DNA from: Scilla litardierei | Lineage: Eukaryota; Streptophyta; Magnoliopsida; Asparagales; Asparagaceae | Direction of reading: 5' to 3' | DNA length: 64,000 nucleotides | NCBI GenBank assembly: GCA_030789695.1 | Contig: CM061142.1 | Span: 567,601,281 to 567,665,280, forward strand | Shown: in pieces, positions 50,251 to 62,059 of the stretch | Layout: each line of letters begins with the position of its first letter | Position numbering within the stretch: position 1 is the stretch's first letter | Position numbers and translations under genes: made by a program | The notes under the pieces: generated by a model | What the model was told of the DNA's origin: nothing | The model's input: only the letters and a program-made list of their open reading frames with translations | Databases searched by the model: none

Positions 50251-51341
50251 TATTTGGGCTAACGTGGACTTCTCTGTCGAGGTGGAGCCTTGTCAGCTGG
50301 TGGAGTGGGACCCTTGGTCAGCAGAACCAGGGCAAATGATGGTAGGGACAAGGATGTATTGCAGAAGCTCACTCGTCCTCGGAGTTGAACACGATGTCCG
50401 TTCGACCCTCTGGATGGGTCGAACCATGTATGTTTACTCTTGAGAGCTGTGTTTCGACCCTCCTGTTGGGTCGAGCGTTGATCGCCTACACCACAAAGAA
50501 ACGTCAGGGGGGTCAGATCTTGGTTCCAACCCAAATCCCATCCGATGCGTAAATTAGAATGGGAACTTAAGTTGAGGCTAGGGGCTGTCGAGATCGATCT
50601 ACGGAGGTTCGCCTCGAATCAGTCACCACAAGCTATTAGGAGGAAGAATTCTAAAGTGGAAAGCAGAATATGAAAGTAATTGATCTTTTTACCTCGGGGG
50701 TCCCCCTTCTGATCGTTCTTTTTGCGTATTTATAGACTTTAGAGTCTTTTCAGTGACGTTGGGAGAGCTAACGGTCACCAATTATGGTGGCATGATCCTC
50801 CATCGTCAATAGGGATAACCATCGCCCATGCCTCCCGCCAATTATGAGCCATTATCGATTACCTCCTTGAGCTACGGAAGCTCAACGTGCAAATGACACG
50901 TGGGTGTTGACTGGGTCGACGTTTGGCTATAATGATGGGCTCTGAAGGCTTAGTGGGCTCAGAGAATATCTTGGTGGACTTGGAGAGTATCCTGGTGTGC
51001 TAGTTGGCAATAACATGCCTCTTCCCTCGAATGTCGGACCAAGGATTCAACAATGGCCCCCTGTCACTCAAGCACTGACAATGCACATGTTGGGGTCAAG
51101 TGACGTGATGTCTAATTAAAGGGGCGTGGCAATCGAGGCGGGAGTATTTGAGTTTAAGCGCCAAAACCCTCACCCTTCTGATCTTTACATCGAATTGGTT
51201 CGAAATCCAACATGCGGGAATACTTGGATCATTGACACGTGTATAGACACAATGAGATCGATTTAGATCATCATTAGGTATATATTTACCTTGATAAGGC
51301 GGTTCTGGAGAGAGAGGGAGGGAGGGAGGGAGGGAGGGAGG

Positions 51342-51376
<35 letters not shown>

Positions 51377-51428
51377 AAAAAGCTTCTTCGTCTCAAGCGC
51401 TTTCGAATCAAGATTCGACTTTTCGACA
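50251..51428. other. LTR-like or intergenic stretch before the transposon-associated gene
   Basis: No coding seen. It has the partner of the repeat at 21280-21544 (about 50500-50690), a TATA-like TATAAATA on the - strand at 50736-50743, paired GACCC/GGGTC inverted repeats around 50405-50475 and a purine microsatellite at 51305. I could not assign it to a family. Confidence 0.4.
51305..51373. repeat. (GGGA)n-(GA)n purine microsatellite
   Basis: GAGG/GGGA repeats followed by about 14 GA dinucleotides in the presumed 5' UTR. Confidence 0.9.
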
Positions 51429-52092
51429 ATGGCTTCCTCCTCTCCTCGTGCTTCCGCTGGAGCTTTGGCCTCCGTCCCTAAGAAGGGTAAGGGAGGGGCC
51501 GATGTTCCTGATTTGATCTCCGATCAAGTCTCTCGAGTGGGGGCCGATCAGATCCCTGAGTATCAGAAAAAATATGTAAGAAATGATTGCCAGATCCGGA
51601 TGCCTCGAGCGGATGAGAGGGTTCATCTCCCTGGTGATCGCGAAGTTGGAGTTTATGTCAGGGATTTTCAACAAGGACTTCGATTCCCCATTCACCCATT
51701 CATGTTGTGTGTACATAGGTCTTTGGGGCTTTCCCTTTGTCAGCTGATGCCGAGTGTGATGGCCCTCTTGATTAGCTCCATCGCATTATGCGTGAAAAAT
51801 TGAATTGAACCATTCATCAGCCCCCACTCAAGCTCGACGAGGCAAAAAACTGTTTAGCGACCTCCCTTCCTCCAACTCAGGATGGAAAGACCAATTTGTA
51901 TTTGTGGTTTTCCTGGCGAGGCGAGCTTTGGCATTCAGTGGGAGAGTCCTGAACTTGGAATGAATCAAGACAAAGCTCTCTCTAAAGAAGAGCAAGATGC
52001 TGCTGATACTTTGAAGAAGTTGCCCGAGGCAAAGAAGTCGATGAAATTGCTTTTGTCTGACCCGATATTACACAAGATAGTATGGACAAAAG

Positions 52093-52156
52093 GTGGATTC
52101 TTTTATTCATCTCTTGCTTGTTTATCTACTTCTTGAATTTTGCCTCGTCTTTACAG
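52093..52156 (+). other. Probable 64-nt intron
   Basis: Donor AAAG|GTGGATTC, pyrimidine-rich acceptor GTCTTTACAG|GCATG; joining keeps the frame (HKIVWTKG then MTEMEYQ). Confidence 0.5.
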
Positions 52157-52875
52157 GCATGACGGAAATGGAGTATCAGGTAGACCCCTAAATGCGGGAG
52201 GCGCTCGAAGCTTCTATCAGGGAAGCTGAGGAAAAAAATGCCCTCCCCTCCTATGGGTCATCTAGAGGGGAATGTAGTCAGGGATACCGAGGTTCTACCT
52301 CTGGTAATCCACGAGGATCCCCAGCCGATTCGACCGCAGAAGAAGAAGGAGGTGTACCCCTCGACCCATGTTAAGAAGGCTGAGGCTAAGAAGAAAAGGT
52401 CGAGGCAAAAAATTATCGTCGATGAGTCGAACTTGCACGAACTGGACAAGGCCATTGTCTCAATCGAAGCCACAGAGCAAGCTCAAGCTTCTGGACGCGA
52501 TCGGGACCTTGAGCAAGGTCAGGATTTAGCATTGGATAAAGGTTTGGGGGAGTCATCTTCGGCTCAGGGACCTTCCTCGTGCCAAGACGCATGGCCTTGG
52601 GGAGGTTTATTTCCCCCAGAGCCTCTCGCTGAGGACATTCCTCCTGAATTTAAGTCGATCTTATTCGAAAATAGATCGGCCCAAGATCCAGTGGAATACC
52701 CCGATGAAGAGCAATTAAAGCAATTCATCTGATGAGGCAGGAAGAATCAGCTCTCCTGGATTGCGTGGCCGCCTCTCGGTTAGCTGAGAACTCGACCCTT
52801 CCCAGCGATAGGGCCATGCTGGCAAGGGTCGATCATGAGAGGCTAGCAACAATTTCCATTCATGGAATTATTCAG

Positions 52876-52946
52876 GTAATAATCACATTCGTTCTTTTAA
52901 CACTTGGGTCAAGTGTTTAGAAGTGATATTCATGTTCTGCTTGCAG
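52876..52946 (+). other. Probable 71-nt intron
   Basis: Donor TTCAG|GTAATAATC, acceptor TGCTTGCAG|GCCC; phase 0, leading into the coiled coil (ALLANTELRRRS). Confidence 0.6.
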
Positions 52947-53607
52947 GCCCTTCTGGCGAACACTGAGTTACGTCGTCGCTCACTGGCTGTGGCTAATTTT
53001 GAATCCACCCTGAACAGGGAGATGGAAGTAGCCAAGTTACCGATTAAGAAAAGGGATGCAAAGCTCCAGCGATAGAGTCTTCTCATAAAAATGCTCGACT
53101 CTGATAATGTTGAACTTGTGCAAGAGTTGGGAGAGTATCGCACGAGGGAGGCTAGCCTTTCAGCAGAAGCTGACGAGTTGAGAGCTGCAAAGGATCGAGC
53201 AGAGAAGGCACTATTCGAGGAAAAGAGGAGATGGGATGTTAGGCAAAGTGAGCTTAAAGCTCAGCTTCTCATTAGCTCGCAAGGACTTAACGCAAAGGAG
53301 ATCGCAGAGAAAGCTGTCCAGTAATAGGAGGAAAATCTTCCTGACATGGACGAGCTATATATGAGAGGTTATGAACATTGCCGTATAGAGGTAAAGAAAC
53401 GACTTCCTGCTTATGGAGAGGAGATCGATCTAGTACCCCTTATCATGGACGACGACTAGCCAAATGTCCCTGTGGACGATGATGGTCAAGAGACGACCAT
53501 GGAAACTGCCATTCCAATAAATAGGGTCGTTGTCGAGACAAGTGAAGCTGTGGTTGTCGCTACTTCAGGAGACCCAGAGTGTGGCACTTCGGTCGAGGAA
53601 TCGTAGC

Positions 53608-53934
53608 GGTTCCTCACTCTTCCAGGCTCTTTGAACTTTATTTTTGTATTGGGCGGTGTAAAAGAAGCATGATTTTGAATTTTGACAAAAATGAATAGAA
53701 TTATCATGTACCTCTTTGTTGTAAAGAAAATGAACATGTATGAATGTCCATGTCTCCAGTTGGTCCTTTTCGACAAGTCGAATGTTTGTCTGTCAAGGCT
53801 ATGATTGACTTGTCGAACTATACTCTTCCGAATCGTTAGAGTAGGGCATAGTTCTTTAAGCCACAATGAAGTGACTTATAAATTGTAATGAGGAGGCTCC
53901 TTCGACTTGCAGATGATGTGGATAAACAGGTCGT
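53608..53934. other. 3' flank of the transposon-associated gene
   Basis: About 330 bp, no coding, A/T-rich with AATAGAATT-type sequence. It leads into the minisatellite. Confidence 0.5.
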
Positions 53935-56396
53935 TTAGTAGCGAGGGGGTGGCCCCTTCATCTTATGACCGACGACTGAGTAGGGTCGTTCAGTTGCGAG
54001 GGGGTGGCCCCTCGGCTTATGGCTGACGACCAAGTAGAGTCGTTTAGTAGCGAGGGGCACGACCCCTTCGTCTTATGGCCGATGACTGAGTAGGATCGTT
54101 CAGTTGAGAAAGAGTGGCCCTTCGACTTACGGCTGATGACCAAGGAGGGTCATTCAGTAGTGAGGGGTATTGCAGCCGACGACAGAGTAGGGTCGTTCAG
54201 TTGCGAAGGGGTGACCCTTCGGCTTACGACTGACGACCAAAGAGGGTCATTTGGTAGGGAGGGGCATGACCCCTTCATCTTACGGCCGACGATGGAGTAG
54301 GGTCATTCAGTTGCGAAGGGGTGGCCCTTCGGCTTACGGCCGACGACCAATGAGGGTCATTCAGTAGAGAGGGATATGGCCCCTTCGTCTTACGGCCGAG
54401 TCGTTCAGTTACGAGGGGGTGGCCTCTCAGATTACAGCTAACAACCAAGGAGGGTCTTTCGGTAGAGAGGGGCATGGCCCCCTCGTCTTACGGTCGACGA
54501 TGGAGTATGATCGTTTAGTTGCATGGGGGTGGCCCCTCAGATTACGGCTGACGACCAAGTAGAGTCATTCGTAGCAAGGGGTGTGGCCTCTTCGCCTTAT
54601 GGTCGACGACTGAGTAGGATCATTCAGGTATGAGGGGGTGGTCCCTCGGCTTACCGCTGACGACTAGGTAAAGTTGTTCGGTAGTGAGGGGCGTGGCCCC
54701 ATTGTCTTACGGCCGATGACTGAGTAGGGTCGTTCAGTTGGGAAGGGGTGGCCCTTCAGCTTATGTCTGACGACCATGGAGGGTCGTTCAGTAGCGAGAC
54801 GCATGGCTCCTTCGTCTTACGGCCGACGACAGAATATAGTCGTTCAGTTGCGATGGGGTAGCCCTTCGGCTTACGGCTGACGATGGAGTAGAGTCATTCA
54901 GTTACGATGGGGTGCCCCTTCGGCTTACGGTCGATGATCAAGGAGGGTCATTCAGTAGCAAGGGGCATGGCCCCTTCATCTTACGACCGACGACGGATTT
55001 GGATCGTTCAGTTACGAGGGGGTAGCCCCTCGGCTTACGACTGATGACCAAGTAGAGTCGTTCGGTAGCAAGGGGTGTGGTCCATTCGTCTTACGACTGA
55101 CGACTGATTAGGATCGTCCAGTTGCAAGGGTGTGCCCCCTGGGCTTATGGCTGACGACCAAGTAAAGTCATTCAATAGCGAAGGGCATGGCCTCTTTGTC
55201 TTACTGCCGACGACTGAGTATGTCATTCAGTTGCGAAGGGGTGGCCCTTCAGCTTACGACTGACGACCAAGGAGGGTCGTTCGTTGGCGAGAGGCATGGC
55301 CACTTCGTCTTACACCGACAACGGAGTATGATCGTTCAGTTGTGAGGGGATGGCCCTTCAGCCTATGGCTGACGACCAAGTAGAGTCGTTTGGTAGCAAG
55401 GGACATGGCCACTTCGTATTACGACCGATTACTGAGTAGGGTCGTTAAGTTACGAAGGGATGGCCCTTCGGCTTATGGCTGAAGACCAAGGAGGGCATTC
55501 GGTAGCGAGAGGTATGACCCCTTCATCTTATGACCGACGATGGAGTAGAGTCGTTCAGTTATGATGGGGTGGTCCCTCGGCTTATGGCTGACGACCAAGT
55601 AGAGTTGTTCGGTAGCGAGGGGCATGGCCCCTTCGTCTTACGGCCGACGGCTGAGTAGTGTCGTTCGGTAGCAAGGTGCATGACACCTTCCTCTTACGAC
55701 CGACGACTGAGTAGGGTCGTTCAATTGCGAAGGGATGTCCCTTCATCTTACGGCTGATGACCAAGTAGAGTCGTTCGATATCGAGGGGCATGGCCCCTTC
55801 ATCTTACGGCCAATGACTGAGTAAGGTCGTTCAATTGCAAAGGAGTGGCCCTTCGGCTTACGGCTGACGACCAAGGAGGGTCGTTCGGTAGCGAGGGGCA
55901 TGTCCCCTTCGTCTTACTGCCGACGACGGAGTAGTGTTATTCAGTAGTGAGAGGCATGGTCCCTTCGTTTTACAGTCGAAGACTGATTATGGTCGTTCAG
56001 TTGCGAAGGGGTGGCCCTTCGGCTTACTGTGATGACCAATGAGGTTCATTCGGTAGCGAGGGACATTGCCCCTTCATCTTACGGCCAACGACGGAGTAGA
56101 TTCGTTCGGTAGCGAGAGGCATGGCCCCTTCATCTTACGGCCGACGGTGGAGTAGAGTCGTTCAGTAGCGAGAGGCATGGCCCCTTCGTCTTACGGCCGA
56201 CGACTGAGTAGCATCGTTCAGTTGCAAGGGGGTGGCCCCTCGGCTTACGGCTGATGATCAAGTAGAGTCGTTTGGTGACCAAGTAGAGTCGTTTGGTAGC
56301 GAGGGGCGTGGTCCCTTCAGCTTACAACCGACGACGAAATAGAGTCATTCGGTAGCGAGAGGCATGGCCCCTTCGTCTTATGGCCGACGACGAAGT
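53935..56396. repeat. Minisatellite, about 40 monomers of 55-62 bp
   Basis: Tandem units of the form GTCGTTC(A/G)GT, a small hairpin, then CTTACGGC(C/T)GACGAC and GAGTAG/CAAG linkers. Two types alternate loosely, one with GGTGG-type loops and one with CATGG-type loops, giving a dimer of about 115-120 bp. Homogenised but not uniform, with some monomers truncated or doubled. It directly follows the decayed transposon-associated gene. Confidence 0.9.
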
Positions 56397-56746
56397 TTTC
56401 TCCAAGTTCATTTTCATCAAGACAATGTAAATTGAAATGAGACTTGCCCATCTAGATTTCCCCTAAGGATTGGATCCTTGTGAGTAGTACTCGTGTCGAA
56501 GATTAATTAAATACTTGATGGAATGATTCTCATAAATGTCATGTTGATAAAATGTATTTTGAAAGAAAACGGACTTTATTAATTTAGAAAGCCGATAACA
56601 ATAAATAGCATACATGCGTTTTTATTCCGCTGGGAGTCGTTTTCGCCTAACATTTATTTGATCTTTGCTCAGAAGTTTCTAATTAACCACCTTGGTGACT
56701 AGTGACCCGATCATTGGCCCCCTGCCTTTCTGCTTCGGGTACATTC
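56397..56746. other. Non-coding spacer
   Basis: A/T-rich sequence between the minisatellite and the copia E LTR. Nothing recognised. Confidence 0.5.
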
Positions 56747-57044
56747 TGTTGGATCTGGATCAAAGCCTAGAGGAGGGGTGAATAGGCTAATAAAAATTCT
56801 CGTGCAACCCACAAGAAATCGCACGCAGTTATAATCACAGGCAGAGTAAAAAGTATGCAATCATAGAGTACGCGCAGATTTACCCTGGTTCGGTCGCCCC
56901 CAACGACCTATGTCCAGCACACAAGCAAACACTAGATTAATATGTTTCTTTGCACAACTATAATTAGTCTCGAGCTCCCACTCCTCACCTAGTCATACCA
57001 CACTCCACCGGTGCAGAACACTTTCAACCTAGTAAACGCTTTAT

Positions 57045-57097
57045 CTTGACTAGCTACAACTCGTCAAGACCCTCTTGTCTAGCTCCCACTAGACAAG
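57045..57097 (-). repeat. Hairpins in the copia E LTR
   Basis: CTTGAC/GTCAAG (57045-57068) and CTTGTCTAG/CTAGACAAG with 6-base loop CTCCCA (57074-57097), in the transcribed part. Confidence 0.65.
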
Positions 57098-57875
57098 TCC
57101 CCAAAACATGTATCAATGGTAAAGTTTCCCCTAGAAAAATCAACACCAATATAGAAAGATAATAAAGAAGAGTTTAGAATAACTCAGTGATGGTGTGTTG
57201 TCTCTGTCGTTCGGCACGGGTCAGATCTCGTCTGACGATGATGTAGTCGGCTCTCGTCTTAGATCAGCAACTCAAGTTGCTTCAGCCCCCTTGGTTGATG
57301 GTTGAATATTGCGACAAGTAGATGAGTTCAGCTTCAACTTAAGATGTTGCGGCAGCTTGATGGAATAGCAGGAATATGTTCACGGTAGCCAGAATAATAC
57401 TCACGACCTGAGTTAAGAATTTGATGTTTGCTTTAGCTTGTAAAACTCCATGGAGACTTGAATCAATTGGTTGCTTGAGAGTCAAAGATTGCAGCAAGAT
57501 GCTATTTGGATCCCTTGTATTTGATGTAGATCTCTGCACACACAACTCAACAAGGGTTCAATCTTTTATATGAAAAATAAAACAGCACTTACCTCTTCAT
57601 CTTGATTGTGCAGCCCTTGATTAATCAATTAAACTAATCTCTCTCTAACTAATGCTTAGGGCCGAATCAAGAGTGCATGTATTCAAAAATTACGGCTGAA
57701 TGAGCTCCCCTTAGTCAAACCTTGCGGCCTTCAAGCGTGTGGCAGCCTCTTGTGAATTTTGCCCCCTCCCATAGATTGTGGCTTGCTCCTAAAAAATAAA
57801 ACAAATTGCATCTGCAGGATTAATTCATGAGGTCACTTGCAGGTTGCGGCAAAGGGAAAGATGAAGAAGGCTTGG

Positions 57876-57883
57876 CTTTATAG
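57876..57883 (-). promoter_or_regulatory. TATA-like box in copia E
   Basis: CTATAAAG on the - strand. Confidence 0.4.
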
Positions 57884-58371
57884 CTTGGGTTGCAAGATGA
57901 TGAATGTGAGTTTTCTTGCTTGGCTTGCGGATAGGGTTTTTGGGGATGCTCCTTGCGTGAAGTTGCCTTTGGGAAATATTTTGCTTTGGCCGACATTTTT
58001 CCTTCCTCTTGAAATTTGATTTAAATAAGAGAGGGTTGGTGGTGTATGTGGCTAGGGAAAATCCCATGGGAATAAGGATCTTAAGTTTGAATGGGATTGC
58101 ATGCTTGATTTGATTTGATCACCACCAACTATGAATTGGATTAGGATTTGACAATGGCTCTTATTGATATGAATCAATCCCATTATCCCTCTTGCATTTG
58201 ATTGGTCCAAATTGAATAAAGTGTAGCAATTAATCTCCATCATGTTGACAAAGTCTCCACTTGCGAATTTACGAGCTTATCACTCCTGAAAAACACTTAG
58301 CACACACATTAGAATATTCACACACGTTTGTTATCATCAAACAAGAAGTCCAAGATCATTGTATCCAACCA

Positions 58372-58385
58372 TCTCCCCCTTTTGA
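58372..58385 (-). other. Polypurine tract of copia E
   Basis: TCAAAAGGGGGAGA on the - strand next to the LTR TGG. Confidence 0.7.
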
Positions 58386-59800
58386 TGATGACAAACTAAT
58401 ATGAGATTTGCAATAAACGATCCAAAATAATATGTGTGTGAAGTGTGATGGAGGAAGTATGCAACAATATACCAATGGTGTTCAAGCATACAAGTATGCA
58501 TCAATGATGTTCAACATATACGTATGGCATGCTCCCCCTATTTTCAGGCTCCCCCTTGAACATACATTTCATTAATGCTCCCCTTTAAACCAAAATTCAT
58601 ATTTTCATGAGCATTACACATTCAAATCTTTCCACTATTTTCTCCACCTTTTGTTTCATCAAAAGTGTTTAAACGAAGTCTAATTCATGTTACATACAAA
58701 AATAGAGTATTATAAATTACAACTAACACTTGCATGTCATTTTTCTTAAAATAAGCACTTCAAATACAATGAAAAGTGTAACGTAGATGTCTACACCATC
58801 GTGTAAGTGTGATGATTAAATAATTAAAGCACAACAGGAGAAACTCTTAAGAAACTCAACCAAAACCAATCCACTTTTCCATTAAACATTAAATCATCTA
58901 GGATTGATTTTCCCCATCTCATTAAAAATGAGTTCAAGATATCACACCCTAAAAACATAGCCTATAAGGACTCTTAGATGTAGGGGTGGCATTGCTTGAC
59001 GAGTATAACACCAACGCTAAAGATTACCCATAAAGCATATGTTGGATGCTCGTGGGTAGTGTACTTGCTAAGGATTGTATCCATTTTACATACGGAGCAA
59101 TTTACTTTCTTTTTCATTTTTCGTAACATGAAAACCAATTCTTTTTAGCTCAATTTTTATCCATGGCAAATACACATCATATCTCTTCGATTTTCAGTTA
59201 TTATTTATCCTACATTCAATTTCCAATATTTCATAAATGAATCTCCAATTGTGCAACAATATTCAATACTAGTGGAAGTGACAGTGTAGGTGTAGAAATT
59301 AAGTTATTCAATTCATTAAACATGTCATGGCTATTTAGGAATTCTAACATGCGCATGTAGCTATAACAATAATACAATGATTTCTACAAGGATATGAATT
59401 TCATTCATAAATATCACTTGAATGATACAAAAGAAAAGATATACATTAAGCTCCAATTTTTTTTTGCTTTTTGCATTTTTCATTTTTTGATTTTTTTTTT
59501 CGTTATAAAGACCTAAACATGCTAGAAAGCAAACAAACTAGCACACAAAATAAAAATCAAATCAAGCACACACAAAAATGCTACGAAGGTATGCATTAAG
59601 TGCAAATTAGAAGAATATACCTTCGCGTCGTCGCTTGGCTAAGGAACTAAATAATGGAGCGTTCAATTTGTAGTTCATCGCCAAATCTCCATCTTACCTA
59701 CATTGTAGATGTTATGTGTGACCTTAGAATCCAATAAGGATCACTCATGTTAGTCATCAAAGATTTAGAAACACATATTTGCTTGAATTTCATATTCGTG
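58386..59800 (-). other. Non-coding internal region of copia E
   Basis: A/T-rich, no coding. It has more polypurine-like motifs on the - strand (TAGGGGGAGC near 58540, AAGGGGGAGC near 58553, AAAGGGGAGC near 58580). Confidence 0.55.
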
Positions 59801-60303
59801 TTCATAAACTTACAATAATACGATGTATGACCAACACAAGAACAAGTAAAGCACTTTGCATGCATATTTCCAACCTTTGGTGTTTCAATGTGAACTTTTC
59901 TGTATTTAGTCTTTTCAACATTTTTTAAACCATATCATAGTCCTCGCCTATTATTGCCATAGAGTTGATTTCCAAGAATAATGTCCAACGATTGTTTTCC
60001 AATTGAAAATTTCTTTAATGACAATTCTATACTAGTGACTTTGGATTTCAATAAAGTATTTTCGTTCACAAGAAAAGTGCATTTATTAATGAAAGCTTTC
60101 TTGTTTTCCACTTCCTTCTTTTCAAACACAATCATTTTTTCTTTAAGCTCATTATTTAGCATGCATATTTTTTCAATAAGCAATTTATTGTCAGTTTCAA
60201 TCTTAATAAATTTTTCTTTATGCATGCCAATCTCTTTTAACAACGAGGGACAAGAAAGACAATCAACTTTTTCAGGTGAGCTAGATTTTTCTTCTTTCAA
60301 CAT
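59801..60303 (-). pseudogene. copia-type gag fragment (coiled coil and zinc knuckle)
   Basis: From 60303 a 122-codon frame reads MLKEEKSSSPEK, CLSCPSLLKE and a long leucine/lysine coiled coil (KIETDNKLLIEKICMLNNEL), ending IILGNQLYGNNRRGL. After a break, a second frame near 59855-59810 has a CCHC knuckle (CFTCSCVGHTSYYC). The order coiled coil, then knuckle is seen in copia gags with long C-termini. The N-terminal gag core lies beyond 60330, where copia A' interrupts. No pol is visible. Confidence 0.6.
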
Positions 60304-60680
60304 AGTGATGGTTGATTTGCATGCAACAAGTGTAGTGCCCTGCTAAGCTACTACACACGTACTAGAGGGGGGTGAATAGTACTTAAAAATAATCAAGATA
60401 GTTATTCCTAATTATTGTGTAAGAAATAAACGATAATGCGGAATAAACAACGAACAACAAGAATAGACAATCGCAAACAAGATATGTAACGGGTTCGGAT
60501 CCACCCAAGTCTCCCCGACTTGTTCCCGGTGATCCTACGTCCCAACCACCCGGATCCCCTCCGGATACTTGAGTTAGAAACCCTAACTCAAGATTTCCAC
60601 TAACCCACTTGAGGAAAACCCCACAAGTGCAATCGACCTACAATCGATGTCCGTGAATCCCACAACCCGGGATCACGCAA

Positions 60681-60698
60681 ACTCTCACAACCGAGAGT
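60681..60698 (-). repeat. Constant-loop hairpin in the copia A' LTR
   Basis: On the - strand ACTCTC, loop GGTTGT, GAGAGT, followed by a CCC...GGG hairpin with loop GGGTTGT (60660-60672 region). Confidence 0.65.
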
Positions 60699-61056
60699 AT
60701 ACAACAATTCAATATGAAATGAAATAAACTCTTACCTTACAAAATCCTATGCCTTGAGTATACTTACCAAATTAGGGCAAAGATGGATTTTGGGAAAGAG
60801 GATGTCACCAAACCCTAGCTTCAAGAAGATGACCAGCAATGGAAGCCTAGGGTGGAGTATGATGACTTGAATCAAGCTCTTGGCTTGAGAAGCTCACAAT
60901 GGAGAGAATCTCTCTTGAGGAAGTTGCTCAAAGAGTGAAGGGAGAGATTCTTGTGAGGGAGAGAGAGCTTGGAATTAGCTTGGGAGATCTCTTCTCTTAG
61001 GTCTGAAATAGCTTGGAAAATGGACCTCTCACCTTGCCTCAAACGAATCAAGTTTG

Positions 61057-61064
61057 TATTTATA
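61057..61064 (-). promoter_or_regulatory. TATA box in the copia A' LTR
   Basis: TATAAATA on the - strand, about 55 bp past the palindrome array. Confidence 0.6.
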
Positions 61065-61117
61065 GAGGCAAGGAAAATCGTGTTGGAAAAGCTCCCAACG
61101 GCTCTATTCTGAACCAG

Positions 61118-61647
61118 ACTAGTCGGTCAAAGAAGGATCACTGACCGACTAGTTCATCAACTAGTCAGTCGGTGATACAACGTAGACCGACTAACGGTTG
61201 AACAGCCAAAAGGTCGAAGTACAGGCAATGACAACTAGTCGGTCTAAGAAAGACTTGCCGACCGACTAGTTTCACAACTAGTCGGTCAGTGAATGTTCTT
61301 TGACCGACTAACAGTCGAAATAGAATAGGCTGACTTCAAGATGACTTAGTCGGTTTAAGAACAAATGCTGACCGACTAGTTTCTCAACTAGTCGGTCGAC
61401 AAACGTTCTTTGACCGACTAACTCGAAACAGTAGCTCAGGCTGAAAAGACTGAACACAACTAGTCGGTCTGAGAAGGACTCCTGACCGACTAGATCGTCA
61501 TCTAGTCGGTCGGTGACTCTTCTTTGACCGACTAACTGTAGACAGAGAAAGAGCTGAATATAGAGAGGCAACTAGTCGGTTCATGTAGAGTTTCCGATCG
61601 ACTAGATCGTCATCTAGTCGGTTGATGACTCTTCTTGAACCAACTAA
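61118..61647. repeat. GACCGACTAG palindrome array in the copia A' LTR
   Basis: Five units with the same arms and spacers as in copia A and in the chromovirus-like LTRs. Confidence 0.85.
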
Positions 61648-62045
61648 CATGCACTCGAAGCCGAGGGAAGAAGCGATAGGCTTCGGGAAAGTTTCTAATG
61701 GCTTCTAAGATTATCCTAGCTCTAAGATATGAGAGAAATGAAGTTTATAATGTAAGTCCTACTCAAGGCTTAACATTCTAATCTATGAAGCTAGAAGACT
61801 ATAAAATAAACCTTACGAGCCGTCTTCAAAGCTTCAATCTTCATTCTTGACTTCAATAAAACTCCTTGAGCTTCAACGAAGCTTCAGGGACACGATCACG
61901 CGTATTGAGAAGTCTTGAGACGTCGCTTTTGATGTTCGTATTCTTTTGGCGACGATCTCCATAACTGCGCTCACAAATAAGTTAGTATACATTATTTATG
62001 TTTGCTCATCATCCAAAACCAAATCCGGAGAATCATATCACAACA

Positions 62046-62059
62046 TTCTCCCCCTTTTT
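62046..62059 (-). other. Polypurine tract of copia A'
   Basis: AAAAAGGGGGAGAA on the - strand next to the LTR TG. Confidence 0.78.

Larger units (their letters stand above)
51429..53607 (+). pseudogene. Gypsy-type transposon-associated protein (PF04195-like), decayed, with introns
   Basis: Starts at ATG 51429 (MASSSPRASAGALASVPKKGKGG). The first part has VGVYVRDFQQGLRFPIHPF then SLGLSLCQLMPS, a pattern I recognise from the putative gypsy-type transposon family. It continues after a stop at 51801 in another frame (KDQFVFVVFLARRALAF). Two short GT-AG introns fit: 52093-52156 and 52876-52946. A basic KKKR region (52350-52410) and a long coiled coil (52950-53330) follow. Several in-frame stops and at least one frameshift (near 52240) mark it as dead. 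The tail frame is traceable to 53607. It may be an accessory ORF of a Tat-like element or a domesticated relative. Confidence 0.55.
56747..58371 (-). repeat. copia E LTR (3' LTR)
   Basis: 1625 bp, TGGTTGGATACA to CCAGATCCAACA on the - strand, with the polypurine tract on its right. On the + strand the left end has the TAGAGGAGGGGTGAATAG phrase typical of the U5 of copia LTRs here. It has hairpins at 57045-57097 but no clear upstream palindrome array. Confidence 0.75.
60331..62045 (-). repeat. 3' LTR of copia A'
   Basis: 1715 bp, TGTTGTGATATG to GGGCACTACA on the - strand. Palindrome array, TATA box and constant-loop hairpin are in the same order as in copia A, but no long (CT)n run. Confidence 0.85.

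Noticed and set aside
50736..50743. Host promoter on the - strand (TATAAATA)
   Set aside because: No coding sequence follows on that strand before the copia C and Athila B repeats; it is more likely part of an LTR.
53935..56396. CRISPR-like array
   Set aside because: Repeats run head to tail without unique spacers, in a plant retrotransposon context; it is a minisatellite.
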